Shown piece by piece: positions 12,009-22,315 of a stretch of DNA of 64,000 nucleotides. The notes beneath the pieces are model-generated. The model made no database searches. It worked only from the letters and a program-made list of their open reading frames with translations, and was not told where the DNA came from. The position numbers and the translations under genes are program-made. Position 1 is the first letter of the stretch. Every line of letters begins with the position of its first letter. Source of the DNA: Deltaproteobacteria bacterium (GTDB lineage: Bacteria; Myxococcota_A; UBA9160; UBA4427); assembly GCA_029261855.1 (NCBI GenBank), contig JAJDAN010000054.1, forward strand, positions 99,233 through 163,232. The letters run 5' to 3'.

Positions 12009-12741
12009 GCTCGACTTCCTCTCGCATCTCGTACGCGCGGCGGGCGGCGCGGCGTTCCGCTTCCCGCTTGCTGCGCCCGACCCCGGTCGCGATCGACCGG
12101 TCGTGGATGTACACCTCGCTGGTGAAGCGATCCTTGTCCCCTTCGACTTCCGAATCCGCGACCACCCGATAGGTGGGGAAGACGCCGAACGTCGACATCA
12201 CCCATTCCTGGAAGCGTGTCTTCGGGTCTCGCGCGACGGGCTTGGCTTCGGCGGAAAGGGCCTCGGCGAAGTGGCGGCGAGCGAAGCGTTCGACCGGGTC
12301 GAGGCCGCCGTCGATGTACAGCGCGCCGAGCACGGCTTCCATGCCGTCCGCCAGGATCGAGTCCTTCTCCCGGCCACCCGAGCGGATCTCGGTGCGGCCG
12401 AGCTGCAGGTAGCTTCCCAGCTCGAGCTCCCGCGCGAGGGCTGCGAGACCCCGCCGGTCCACCAGCTGATGCAGCGCGCGGGTGAGCTCGCCTTCGCGCC
12501 AGTCCGGATGCGCGCGGTAGAGCAGCTGAGCGGCGACCATCCCGACCACCGAATCACCCAGGAATTCGAGCCGCTCGTTGTCCGAATCCAGCCCTTCTTC
12601 GTTGGCGTGGGACGCGTGGGTCAGCGCCGTCTCGAGCAGCGTGCGATCCGCGAAGCTGTGGTCGAGGACGCGCTCCAGGTCCTCGACGGGCAGCGCGGGC
12701 CCCTCTTCCGGGCTCTCCGCGAGAGCCGAATCGTCACTCAT
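12001..12741 (-). CDS. rnc: Ribonuclease III
   Basis: 246 residues. Cleaves double-stranded RNA during rRNA and mRNA processing. The signature ERLEFLGDSVV and the second acidic cluster DGMEAVLGALYIDGG give the metal-binding catalytic residues; the C-terminal third is a double-stranded RNA-binding domain ending GRSKREAERRAARRA. The ATG at 12741 overlaps the mnmA stop by 4 nt (ATGA). Confidence 0.97.
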   Translation of the reverse strand: MSDDSALAESPEEGPALPVEDLERVLDHSFADRTLLETALTHASHANEEGLDSDNERLEFLGDSVVGMVAAQLLYRAHPDWREGELTRALHQLVDRRGLAALARELELGSYLQLGRTEIRSGGREKDSILADGMEAVLGALYIDGGLDPVERFARRHFAEALSAEAKPVARDPKTRFQEWVMSTFGVFPTYRVVADSEVEGDKDRFTSEVYIHDRSIATGVGRSKREAERRAARRAYEMREEVELG

Positions 12742-13871
12742 CGCGCCGCCCCGGACCCGGGAGACGGCGATCTCGCGATCCAACCGCCGCCCAGCACGAC
12801 GTCCGGATCGTCGGCGTCGAAGAACACCGCCGCCTGACCCGGAGCGACCGCGCGCACGTTCTCTTCGAAGACCACGCGCACACTGCGCCCGGGCAGCACG
12901 TCCAACCGTGCCAGTGCGCCCGCGTGGCGGTGCCGCACCTGCACCACCGCGCGCACGGGACCCGCCGGCGGAAGTCCCGCCACCCAGTGGACCCGGTCGA
13001 CACGGGCTTCGGGGGTCTCGAGCCCGCTCGCGTCGCCGACCGTCACCCGGCGCGTTTCCGGATCGATGTGGGACACGTACAACTTGCGCCCGGTTGCGAT
13101 CCCCAGCCCGTGGCGCTGGCCGATGGTGAAGTGGTGGACACCCGGGTGCTGGCCGAGAACACGCCCTTCGACGTCTACGAGATCGCCGCCTCGCTCGCGC
13201 GCTTCCGGGCGCACCTGCTCGACCACATCCGCGTAGCGACCGTCGGGAACGAAGCAGATTTCCTGGCTCTCGGGCTTCTCGGCGGTGACGAGCCCGAGGC
13301 CACGCGCCCGCTCGCGCACCTGGTCCTTGGTCATGTCGCCCAGCGGAAACCAGGCCCGCTCGAGCTGGTCCTGGTCGAGCTGGAACAAGAAGTAGCTCTG
13401 GTCCTTGTGGCGGTCCCGCGCCCGGAGCAGTCGCAGTCGCCCGGTCTGGGGGTCGCGGTCGATGCGCGCGTAGTGGCCCGTCGCGACGCGCTCCGCGCCG
13501 AAGACCTTCGCGCGTTCGAGCAGGTGGTCGAACTTGAAGCGCTTGTTGCACGCCACGCAGGGGATCGGCGTGCGACCCGCCAGGTAGTCGTCGGCGAAGG
13601 TCTCGATGACCTCCTTGCGGAACTGATCGGCGTAGTTGGCCACGAAGAAGCGCACACCCAGGTCGTCGGCGACGCGCCGCGCGTCGTCCGCGTCGGCCAG
13701 AGAGCAGCACCGGGACGACGAGCCCGCCAGCTGCATGGTGACGCCGATCGCCTCACAGCCGTGCTCGACGGCCATGGCAGCCGCGAGGCTCGAGTCGACA
13801 CCACCGGACATGGCCACGACCACCCGTTCGCCCGCCTTCGGGGCGTGTTCCTGCTCTCCGGCTGCGCTCAC
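12738..13871 (-). CDS. mnmA: tRNA-specific 2-thiouridylase MnmA
   Basis: 377 residues from the GTG at 13871, preceded by GGAGG. Thiolates U34 of tRNAs for Lys, Glu and Gln. The PP-loop AMSGGVDSS lies at the N-terminus, the catalytic cysteine is in CVACNKRFKF, and ESQEICFV holds the substrate-binding loop. It overlaps the cysteine desulfurase gene by 4 nt (GTGA), which gives it a direct sulfur donor encoded just upstream. Confidence 0.96.
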   Translation of the reverse strand: MSAAGEQEHAPKAGERVVVAMSGGVDSSLAAAMAVEHGCEAIGVTMQLAGSSSRCCSLADADDARRVADDLGVRFFVANYADQFRKEVIETFADDYLAGRTPIPCVACNKRFKFDHLLERAKVFGAERVATGHYARIDRDPQTGRLRLLRARDRHKDQSYFLFQLDQDQLERAWFPLGDMTKDQVRERARGLGLVTAEKPESQEICFVPDGRYADVVEQVRPEARERGGDLVDVEGRVLGQHPGVHHFTIGQRHGLGIATGRKLYVSHIDPETRRVTVGDASGLETPEARVDRVHWVAGLPPAGPVRAVVQVRHRHAGALARLDVLPGRSVRVVFEENVRAVAPGQAAVFFDADDPDVVLGGGWIARSPSPGSGAAR

Positions 13872-15034
13872 GAGGCCTCCATCTTTCGAGCGCGCTCGGC
13901 GAGCTCTGCCAGCAACGAGACCGCGTGATCCACCTGGGCCTCGTCGACGCCGTGCCCGACGCTGAGCCTCAGCGCGCTGCGCGCCTGTTCCGGCGTGCGC
14001 CCCATGGCCGTCAGGACATGGGACGGCGAGATCGCCCCCGAATGGCAGGCGGCGCCCGCCGAAGCCGCGACGCCCTCGAGATCGAGCGCCTGCAGGATCA
14101 CCTCGCCCGGCGCGCCGCAGATCTCCACGTTCAAGGTGTTCGGCAGCACGCTCTCCGGCGCGCCATTTCGCCGCAGGTCCGGGATGCGCTTCTGCATTCC
14201 GGACCACAGCCGGTCGCGCAAAGCGCTGTAGCGCCGCCCACGCTCTTCGAGTTCCTCCCGGGCCAGTCGGCACGCGACGCCCAGCCCGACGATGCCGGCG
14301 ACGTTCTCGGTGCCGCCCCGTCGCCGTCGTTCCTGGGGCCCGCCGGCCAGCAAGGGCGGCAAGCTGCGCCCGGCTCGCACGACCAGCGCGCCGGTGCCCT
14401 TCGGCCCGCCCAGCTTGTGGGCCGAGCACGACAAGAAGTCCGCCTGGACCTCGCGCAGGTCGATGGGGATCTTTCCGACGCCCTGGGTGGCGTCCACGTG
14501 GAGGGGCACGCCCGCCGCCGCAGCGTCCGATGCGATTTCGGCCATGGGCAGCACCACGCCGGTCTCGTTGTTGGCCCAGACGAGCGAGACGAGCGCGGTG
14601 TCCGGCAGCGCGAGGGCGCCGCGCAGGGCGTCCCGGTCGATGCGCCCGTCCGTGTCCACGGCGATGCGACTGACCCGCGCACGGCCCGCGTCCTCGAGAA
14701 TCTGGCAGGGCTCGAGCACCGACGGATGCTCGACCTCGCTGATGACGACCCGAGGCGGCGCGTCGGCGTGCGGGTCGTGGTCAGCCGTGAGCACGCCGTG
14801 CAGGACCGCGTTGTTCGATTCGGTGGCGCCGCCCGTGAAGAAGACCTCGTCCGGCGTGACGCCGAGCAGCGCCGCGACCTCGGCACGCGCGTCCTCCACG
14901 CGACGGCGCGCGGTGGCGCCCTCGGCATGGGTACTCGAGGGGTTGCCGAACTCGTTCCGCAGCACCGCCACCATCGCGTCGACGACTTCTTCGCGCAGGG
15001 GCGTGGTGGCGTTGTGGTCGAGGTAGATCCGCAT
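13868..15034 (-). CDS. Cysteine desulfurase, NifS/IscS type
   Basis: 388 residues. PLP enzyme that moves sulfur from cysteine to acceptors. YLDHNATTP at the start, the Schiff-base lysine in SAHKLGGPKG, and the catalytic cysteine in AGAACHSGA are all present. There is no iscR-iscU next to it; instead it overlaps mnmA, so tRNA thiolation is its probable main job, with Fe-S assembly possible as well. Confidence 0.94.
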   Translation of the reverse strand: MRIYLDHNATTPLREEVVDAMVAVLRNEFGNPSSTHAEGATARRRVEDARAEVAALLGVTPDEVFFTGGATESNNAVLHGVLTADHDPHADAPPRVVISEVEHPSVLEPCQILEDAGRARVSRIAVDTDGRIDRDALRGALALPDTALVSLVWANNETGVVLPMAEIASDAAAAGVPLHVDATQGVGKIPIDLREVQADFLSCSAHKLGGPKGTGALVVRAGRSLPPLLAGGPQERRRRGGTENVAGIVGLGVACRLAREELEERGRRYSALRDRLWSGMQKRIPDLRRNGAPESVLPNTLNVEICGAPGEVILQALDLEGVAASAGAACHSGAISPSHVLTAMGRTPEQARSALRLSVGHGVDEAQVDHAVSLLAELAERARKMEAS

Positions 15035-15096
15035 GGGCCGCGGATTCTAGCGGAGAGCGCCGGTTGCCCGGCCTCAGGCGCCCGTGCGGGCCGCTT

Positions 15097-16632
15097 CTAG
15101 CGGCAGTTCGACGACGTCCACGAGCGGGCGCTGCTCTCGTGCTTGAACAGACGCCGCGATTCGTAGCCGCGGTCACGACACCAGGAGCTGGTCCGGTCGC
15201 TGGTCTTGCGCATGGCGGACGAGCACGAGTTGCCTCCCCGCCCGCTGCTGTCGCGGCTGCTGCGCGAGTAGCAGACGACCCAGTCCGTCTCGAGAGACTC
15301 GCCCGAGCTGCGGTCCTCGATGCCATAGCTGCGGCTTCGACGGATCTCGGCCTTGCGGCGACGATTCAGCTCGCGCCGTTTGCCGTCCCAGCCCGGACCG
15401 TCGTCGACGGTGGAGAAGCTGCCCTGGGCGTCCCCGTCCGCGGCCTCGAAGGACCCGCCGCGATTCAGGCAGTCCATCCGGGTGCGCATCTCGACGGCGA
15501 GACCTTGCCCGGCGAACACTTCGCAGCGGCCCACCTGCATCATCTTGCGCGTGCGGTCGTCCTCGAGCCGGGCACGTTCGGCCGCCCGCTTCTTCTCGAG
15601 GCGTCGTCGTTCGGAACGGCTCAGGGGCTTGGTGTCGACTTCCATGTCCTGGATGGCGGCCATGGCCTCGACGTGCCCCGCCGCCGCCGCCTTGCCGTAC
15701 CACTCTTCGGCCCGATTGCGGTTCTTGCGCGCACCGTCCCCCAGCTCGTACGCCCGGCCCAGCTCGTACATGGCTTCGCGGTGACCCTGCGCGGCGGCCT
15801 GGCCCAGATAGGTGATCCCGGTGTCACTGTCCTGCTTGACGCCGTTGCCCTGGAGAGACATGCGTCCGAAGCGGTAGAGGCTCTCGGTGTGGAGCTCGCG
15901 CGCGGCCTTCTCATAGCACCAGCCGGCCTGGACCAGGTCCGGGGTGAAACCCGCGAGGCCCTGCTCGTGATAGGTCCCCAGCACGTACCAGGCTTCGCGC
16001 ATCTCCGCGTCTTCGGCAGCGCGTTCGAGCCAGAGTGCCGCGGCTTCGGGGTTCTTGGGGACGCCGCGACCTTCGTGGTGCATCAAGCCCAGCGCCAGCT
16101 GGGCGTCACCAAGCCCGGCTTCGGCAGCGAGCTGGTACCAACGCGCCGCCTCGGCGAGGTCCGTCGGCACCCCGCGGCCGTCCTCGTGGATGCGAGCGAG
16201 CTCGAGCTGCGCCTCGGGCACCTCGTTCTTGGCGGCCGACCAGTACCAGAGCAGCGCCTGCTCGGCGTCGGGCGTCGTCCCACGCCCTTGTTCGTAGAGG
16301 CGTGCCAGGTCGAACTGGGCGGGACCCATCCCCGCCCGGGCGGCCTCCTCGTAGAGTTCGAAGGCACGCCGCTGGTCGCGCGCGACACCTTCGCCCTCGA
16401 GATACAGCCCGCCCAGGCGGTGGGTGGCTGCCCGGTGACCCAGGTCATGGGCCTTCTGCCACGCCATCGCGGCCTGGGCGAAGGTCCGCTTGGCGTAGGC
16501 CTGGACGCCTTCCTGGAACGCCTTCTCGGGCGCCTCGGCGGCGCGCTTCCAGTAGACCACGCCGGCTGAAAGGGCGGCCAGGACGCACACGATGATCAAC
16601 AGGCGGCCGGATTCTCGCTTGGGATTCCGCAT
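15097..16632 (-). CDS. Membrane-anchored Sel1-repeat protein
   Basis: 511 residues. One N-terminal transmembrane helix (RLLIIVCVLAALSAGVVYW) anchors a series of roughly 36-residue Sel1/TPR-like repeats from about residues 35 to 330 (for example ARLYEQGRGTTPDAEQALLWY). A lysine/arginine-rich helix follows, then a Ser/Cys-rich tail of about 150 residues with no match that I recognise. Sel1 proteins scaffold complexes at the envelope; the partner here is unknown. Confidence 0.85.
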   Translation of the reverse strand: MRNPKRESGRLLIIVCVLAALSAGVVYWKRAAEAPEKAFQEGVQAYAKRTFAQAAMAWQKAHDLGHRAATHRLGGLYLEGEGVARDQRRAFELYEEAARAGMGPAQFDLARLYEQGRGTTPDAEQALLWYWSAAKNEVPEAQLELARIHEDGRGVPTDLAEAARWYQLAAEAGLGDAQLALGLMHHEGRGVPKNPEAAALWLERAAEDAEMREAWYVLGTYHEQGLAGFTPDLVQAGWCYEKAARELHTESLYRFGRMSLQGNGVKQDSDTGITYLGQAAAQGHREAMYELGRAYELGDGARKNRNRAEEWYGKAAAAGHVEAMAAIQDMEVDTKPLSRSERRRLEKKRAAERARLEDDRTRKMMQVGRCEVFAGQGLAVEMRTRMDCLNRGGSFEAADGDAQGSFSTVDDGPGWDGKRRELNRRRKAEIRRSRSYGIEDRSSGESLETDWVVCYSRSSRDSSGRGGNSCSSAMRKTSDRTSSWCRDRGYESRRLFKHESSARSWTSSNCR

Positions 16633-16664
16633 GTCGGTCCCATCGGCGGGACAATGGGAGGCCC

Positions 16665-18059
16665 TTAGTCCTCGAGCGAGTCCTCGAGCGAGTCCTCTCG
16701 GCGAGTCTTCGCGGCGTCCGCCTGGCGGTCCAGGAGAGCCGCGAGGGTCTGGGATCGGACCGGCTCCAGGGCCACCTCGGCGTCACACAGCACAGCGTCG
16801 ACCTGCAGCACGGTGGCCTCGATCTCGGGCTCCATTTCGAGCGCGACCGGGAGCTGGCGGCGCCGGCCCCGGATCGCCGAGAGCACCTGCCCCACCGTCA
16901 CTCGCTCGGCCGGGCGCCCCAGCTGGTACGTCTCGTCGCCATCCCGGCCGCACACGGTGACGATGCCGTCGGCCTCGTAACGGCTCAGCAGCTCGGTCAC
17001 GACCCGCAGGGACGACCCCAGGCGCACGGCCAGGGCCTGGGCGGACTGGGGCGGTTCGGCTTGCCGGAAGGTCCGCGCCACCTCGACCACCAGGCGCAGG
17101 GCCACGGCCTCGCGTTCGGCCGGTTCCATCGCGGCGTCCCGGGCTTCGCGCCGGTAGCGCGCGAGGTTCTGGTGGGCGTAGGCGATCTCGGCACCCAGCA
17201 GCACCACCGACCAGGACACGTAGATCCACACCAGCAACAGGGGCACGATGGCAAAGCCCCCAAACAACGAGTCGTAGCGCGCCGCACCGATGCTGAACGT
17301 CACGTAGCCGTACTGCGCCACGCTGAAGAGCCCCGCCGCGATGAAGCCGCCGATGGACGCCGACAACAGCCGCACCGGCGTGTTGGGCAGCAGGAAGTAC
17401 GCCAGGGTGAACGAGATGAACAGGAAGATGAGGGGACCGACCCCGGTCAGCACGTCGGCCAGCGCGTCCACCATGGGCACGTCGTGGAGGTCGGCCTTTA
17501 CCGCATCGGCGCCCAGATCCGGCGAGAGCGACACCAGCAGCCCGAGCACCAGGGGGCCGGTGACGAGCACCGCCAGGTAGTTGGTGTAGCGGCGCATCCA
17601 GCTGCGGCTGTGTGCGGCCCCCCAGATCTCGTTGAAGGTCTCCTCCACGTGGCGAAGGGACAAGATCGTGGTGGCCAGGAAGATCGCGCCGCCGACCGAC
17701 CCGAAGGCGCCGATGTTGGCGCCGTCGACGAGCTTCATGATGCGCTCGACGGCGTCCGGACTGCCGGCGAGAAACTGGTTCGCACCCATCTCGACCAGGT
17801 TGCTGCTGAGCCCCAGCCAGTCGATCACCGACAGCAGCACCACCAGCACCGGGATGATCGCCAGGGACGTGATGTAGGTGAGCGCACTTGCGCGCAGCAG
17901 CAGCTTGTCGTCGACGAAACCCCGGGCGATGAGCGCGGCGAGCTGCAGCCCGGCCAGCAGCGACGCCATCCAGGTCTTCGGATGGAAGTCGACGCGCCAC
18001 AGGTCTTCGACGAAGAAACGCCGGGCGCGCTCGATCATCACGGTCGGAGAAGTCGCCAC
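16665..18059 (-). CDS. YihY/BrkB-family inner-membrane protein with C-terminal winged-helix region
   Basis: 464 residues. About six transmembrane segments between residues 35 and 290 carry the family pattern (RASALTYITSLAIIPVL, GGFIAAGLF). The last 170 residues are soluble and look like an Rrf2-like winged helix (AVRLGSSLRVVTELLSRYEADG). The extreme C-terminus is a repeated Ser-Leu-Glu-Asp motif from a 12-bp tandem repeat. The start is GTG 18059, or ATG 18038 as an alternative. The family's transport function is unproven; older annotations as RNase BN are wrong. Confidence 0.87.
   Translation of the reverse strand: MATSPTVMIERARRFFVEDLWRVDFHPKTWMASLLAGLQLAALIARGFVDDKLLLRASALTYITSLAIIPVLVVLLSVIDWLGLSSNLVEMGANQFLAGSPDAVERIMKLVDGANIGAFGSVGGAIFLATTILSLRHVEETFNEIWGAAHSRSWMRRYTNYLAVLVTGPLVLGLLVSLSPDLGADAVKADLHDVPMVDALADVLTGVGPLIFLFISFTLAYFLLPNTPVRLLSASIGGFIAAGLFSVAQYGYVTFSIGAARYDSLFGGFAIVPLLLVWIYVSWSVVLLGAEIAYAHQNLARYRREARDAAMEPAEREAVALRLVVEVARTFRQAEPPQSAQALAVRLGSSLRVVTELLSRYEADGIVTVCGRDGDETYQLGRPAERVTVGQVLSAIRGRRRQLPVALEMEPEIEATVLQVDAVLCDAEVALEPVRSQTLAALLDRQADAAKTRREDSLEDSLED
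16668..16697. repeat. 12-bp tandem repeat (2.5 copies) at the 3' end of the yihY-like gene
   Basis: Unit gtcctcgagcga is present twice perfectly plus half a unit, encoding the terminal Asp-Ser-Leu-Glu repeats next to the stop codon. Confidence 0.85.
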
Positions 18060-18068
18060 GCGGGCAGG

Positions 18069-18431
18069 CTAACGATCCCCGCCGTCCCTCGCTCGCCGGA
18101 CGGCCACCCAGCCCTCGAGCCGTGCCACCGTGCGCGGCCCGATCCCGTCCACGCGCTCGAGGTCGGCGACGCGCAGGAAGGGCTGCTCCCGGCGGTAGGC
18201 GACGATGGCGGCCGCACGCCCGGGACCGATCCCCGGAAGCACTTCGAGGGTCTCGGCACTGGCGCGGTTCAGATCGAGGGGATGCCCGTACAGCAGACCG
18301 ATGGCGCCGGCCGACGGAGCTGCCGCAAGGGCGCCGGTCGCGCCTGTTCCGCCCGGGCGGGCCGCGCCGGCGCGGTCCAGGGCGCCGACTCCCGCCAGCA
18401 ACAGCAATGCGACGATGGCGACCCACGCCAA
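18069..18431 (-). CDS. ComEA-like helix-hairpin-helix protein with N-terminal membrane segment
   Basis: 120 residues from a TTG start; the frame stays open upstream into lysC, so the start is uncertain. A hydrophobic segment (WVAIVALLLLAGVGAL) precedes a linker and two helix-hairpin-helix motifs (VLPGIGPGRAAAIVAYR and VDGIGPRTVARLEG). This is the ComEA/T2SK-like arrangement that binds double-stranded DNA outside the inner membrane during natural transformation. No other com genes are nearby. Confidence 0.82.
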   Translation of the reverse strand: MAWVAIVALLLLAGVGALDRAGAARPGGTGATGALAAAPSAGAIGLLYGHPLDLNRASAETLEVLPGIGPGRAAAIVAYRREQPFLRVADLERVDGIGPRTVARLEGWVAVRRARDGGDR

Positions 18432-18502
18432 CGCCCGCTCGCGCGAGACGCGCGCAGCTCGTTCGGGATCGATGGCAAAGCTCCGCCGGGATCGGTGGGG
18501 CT

Positions 18503-19741
<1,239 letters not shown>

Positions 19742-19744
19742 GGC

Positions 19745-20248
19745 TCAGTCCATCTCCGTCTGGATCTCGATCTCGTGGAGGGTCTTCACCCAGGCCTCGA
19801 GTACCGCGAGCGAGCCTCTTCGTGTAGCGCTCGCAGTGAAGCTTCGCGAATCCGGATCGTCCTTCGCGCGCTCGATGCGCAGCGTGAGGCGGTCGGCTGG
19901 CAGCGCGTCCGGCAGGCGATCCGCCCATTCGACAGCCACCACCGCCCCCGGCTCGAGCATGTCGACGAAGCCCACGTCGTCGAGCTCGTCGCGGGTTTCG
20001 AGCCGATACAGATCCACGTGCGCGAGCTTGCGCCCCGCCCCTGCGTATTCGTTGGCGATCACGAAGGTCGGGCTCGAGACGCTGGCCGGATCGACCCCGA
20101 GGCCCGCCGCCAGTCCCTTCACGAAGGCGGTCTTGCCCGCACCGAGCGGCCCGACCAGACCCAGCACCAGACCTTCCGGCCCGATGGCGTCCGCGAGCGC
20201 GCGGGCGGCGCGCGTGGTGGCGTCAATCCCCGAGCAGCGGAATCGCAA
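19745..20248 (-). CDS. tsaE: tRNA threonylcarbamoyladenosine biosynthesis ATPase TsaE
   Basis: 167 residues from a TTG at 20248; an ATT at 20227 is also possible. Walker A motif GPLGAGKTAFVKG, then SSPTFVIANEY and VEWADRLPD match TsaE, which drives the TsaBD complex forming t6A37 in tRNA. It overlaps the end of nnr, a neighbour that tsaE has in many bacteria. Confidence 0.93.
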   Translation of the reverse strand: MRFRCSGIDATTRAARALADAIGPEGLVLGLVGPLGAGKTAFVKGLAAGLGVDPASVSSPTFVIANEYAGAGRKLAHVDLYRLETRDELDDVGFVDMLEPGAVVAVEWADRLPDALPADRLTLRIERAKDDPDSRSFTASATRRGSLAVLEAWVKTLHEIEIQTEMD

Positions 20249-21878
20249 GACCCACTCCCGCCTCGGCGATGGCGGGTGCCCCGCCCCCGATCGACCCCGC
20301 TTCCGTGGCCGCGTGTCGGCGCAGTTCGGCGACGGTGGCGGGAACCGCGTCCGCCACCTGGCTCGCCATGACGCCCGACTGGCCACTGTCCACCGCCAGC
20401 CGGTCCGCGGCGGCGCCGTGCACCCAAGCGGCGAGAGCGGCCGCGTCTCGCGCCGACCGACCCTGCGCGGCGAAGGCGGCGAGGTACGCACCGACCATGC
20501 CGAGCAGCACGTCGCCGGTGCCGCCGGCCGCCAGTGCGGGCCCTCCCGTCGGGTTCACCACCACCTGCCCGTCCGGGTCGGCGGTCACCGTGGCCGCGCC
20601 CTTGAGGACCACGACGGCGCCGGTGATCTCCGCCAGGCGACGGGCCGCGGCCACGCGGTCCCGGTTGATGTCAGCCGCATCGCAGCCGAGCAGGCTTGCG
20701 GCCTCGCCCGGGTGCGGGGTCAGCACGGTCACCGCGCTGCGACCGGCCAGCAGCGAGGGCTCTTCGCGCAGCGCGTGGAGCCCGTCGGCATCGATCACGA
20801 GCGGGACCTCGATGCGCTTCGCCAGGGCGCGCATCAGCGATGCCGTCTCGTGGCTGCGCCCAACCCCGGGGCCCATGGCGACGACGTCCCGCTCGCGGGA
20901 CAACGCCAGGATCGCGTCCTCGGCCGCTGCCGCAAGCGCACGCTCGGCGGTATCGGCCACCGGCGCCGTCATGGCTTCCGTGCACTTCACCTCGAGGATG
21001 TCGTTGAGCCCCGCCGGACAGGCGATGGTGACGAGGCCAACTCCCGCCCGCGCCGCGCCCAGGGCCGAGAGAGCGGCGGCACCCGTCTTGCCCTGGCTCC
21101 CCGCAACGACGAGCAGATGTCCGAAGCGGCCCTTGTGACCGTCCGCGGGGCGCTCAGGCAACCGGGCGGCGGCACCCGCAGCGGTCCAGAGCTGGGCGCG
21201 CAGGCTGACGCCCGGCGCTTCGTCGGCGATCCCGATGCGGGCCACGGTCACACGGCCGGCGAGAGCCCGACCCGGCTCGAGGGTCAGGCCCAGCTTCGGG
21301 AGACCGATGGTCAGGGTCTGGTCTGCCTGGACGGCGGTGCCCAACACCTGTCCGGTATCCGCGCATACCCCGGAAGGCACGTCGACGGCGATGACGTGCA
21401 GATCCCGGCCGTCCCCACGCGCGGTGTTGAGGTGATCGATGGCGTCCGCAGCGGGGCCTTCCACCGGACGGCTCAGACCCGTTCCGAACATCGCGTCGAC
21501 GACGACGCCTCGCGCGGGCAGTTGCCAGCCCGCCGTCTCGATGCGGACGCCGATCCGTTGGGCGCGGTCGCGATTGAGGCCGGCATCGCCGGCCAGACGC
21601 GCCGGGTCGCCGAGGATCACGGCGCGGACGTCGACCCCCGCCAGATGCAGGTGACGCGCCACCACCAGGCCATCGCCGCCGTTGTTGCCGGCGCCGCACA
21701 GCACCACCACGCTGCACGCTGCCCCGCCCGGCAGCTGCCGCAGAACGGCCTCGCTGACCGCGCGCCCTGCACTTTCCATCAGGACGTCGCCGGGTATGCC
21801 CAGGGTGTCGATGGTGTGTCGGTCGAGCGCGCGCATGCCCGCGGCGTCGACGAGCGGCCAGCTGCCCCGGCCGATCAT
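20223..21878 (-). CDS. nnr: Bifunctional NAD(P)HX epimerase/dehydratase
   Basis: 551 residues. Repairs hydrated NADH and NADPH. The N-terminal epimerase domain has GAGNNGGDG; the C-terminal ADP-dependent dehydratase domain has GSQGKTGAA, LTPHPGE and GTGDVL. The ATG at 21878 overlaps the acpS stop by 4 nt. Both domains look intact. Confidence 0.95.
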   Translation of the reverse strand: MIGRGSWPLVDAAGMRALDRHTIDTLGIPGDVLMESAGRAVSEAVLRQLPGGAACSVVVLCGAGNNGGDGLVVARHLHLAGVDVRAVILGDPARLAGDAGLNRDRAQRIGVRIETAGWQLPARGVVVDAMFGTGLSRPVEGPAADAIDHLNTARGDGRDLHVIAVDVPSGVCADTGQVLGTAVQADQTLTIGLPKLGLTLEPGRALAGRVTVARIGIADEAPGVSLRAQLWTAAGAAARLPERPADGHKGRFGHLLVVAGSQGKTGAAALSALGAARAGVGLVTIACPAGLNDILEVKCTEAMTAPVADTAERALAAAAEDAILALSRERDVVAMGPGVGRSHETASLMRALAKRIEVPLVIDADGLHALREEPSLLAGRSAVTVLTPHPGEAASLLGCDAADINRDRVAAARRLAEITGAVVVLKGAATVTADPDGQVVVNPTGGPALAAGGTGDVLLGMVGAYLAAFAAQGRSARDAAALAAWVHGAAADRLAVDSGQSGVMASQVADAVPATVAELRRHAATEAGSIGGGAPAIAEAGVGLAIPLLGD

Positions 21879-22276
21879 CGGCCCGGCTCCGCAGTGGGTT
21901 CGGGAGCGATGTGCTCGAGAACGACCTGACCGACGCAAGCCGCCGCGTCGTGGGTCAGGGTGAGGGAGACGCGAGTCACCCCCAGCGCCTCCGCAGCTTT
22001 CGCCGCGCGCCCGTGGAAGTGGAGCGTCGGCGCGCGACCGCGTTCCCGCTTGACCTCGACGTCCTGCCAGCCGGCAGACGCCAGGCCCAGCGCCTTGCGG
22101 GCCGCGATCTTGGCCGCGAGGCGAACCGCCAGGCTCTCGTGGCCCCGCGCCTTGCGCGCCGCGAAGGCGCGCTCGCCCTCGGTGAAGAGCCGCTCGCGCA
22201 GACGGTCCCCGAAGCGTGTCTCCAACGCTTCGAAGCGCGGCACGTCCAGCCATTCGATTCCGACGCCGACGATCAC
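21875..22276 (-). CDS. acpS: AcpS-family 4'-phosphopantetheinyl transferase with altered metal ligands
   Basis: 133 residues, normal AcpS length. AcpS adds the phosphopantetheine arm to acyl carrier protein. FTEGERAF and the terminal SLTLTHDAA fit the family. Two Mg-binding positions deviate: the N-terminal motif reads GIEWLDV where most AcpS have GID, giving Glu8 for Asp, and AAKIAARKALG has Ile57 where the invariant Glu normally sits. Pairing with pdxJ and nnr is the usual gene order. It may be a divergent active enzyme or one that has lost activity. Confidence 0.85.
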   Translation of the reverse strand: MIVGVGIEWLDVPRFEALETRFGDRLRERLFTEGERAFAARKARGHESLAVRLAAKIAARKALGLASAGWQDVEVKRERGRAPTLHFHGRAAKAAEALGVTRVSLTLTHDAAACVGQVVLEHIAPEPTAEPGR

Positions 22277-22315
22277 GAAGTCCTCCAGCCCACGCCCTCT
22301 AGCCAGGGGGAGGAT

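Noticed and set aside
16665..18059. RNase BN annotation for the YihY-like protein
   Set aside because: The YihY family is a membrane protein family; the RNase BN name came from an old misassignment.
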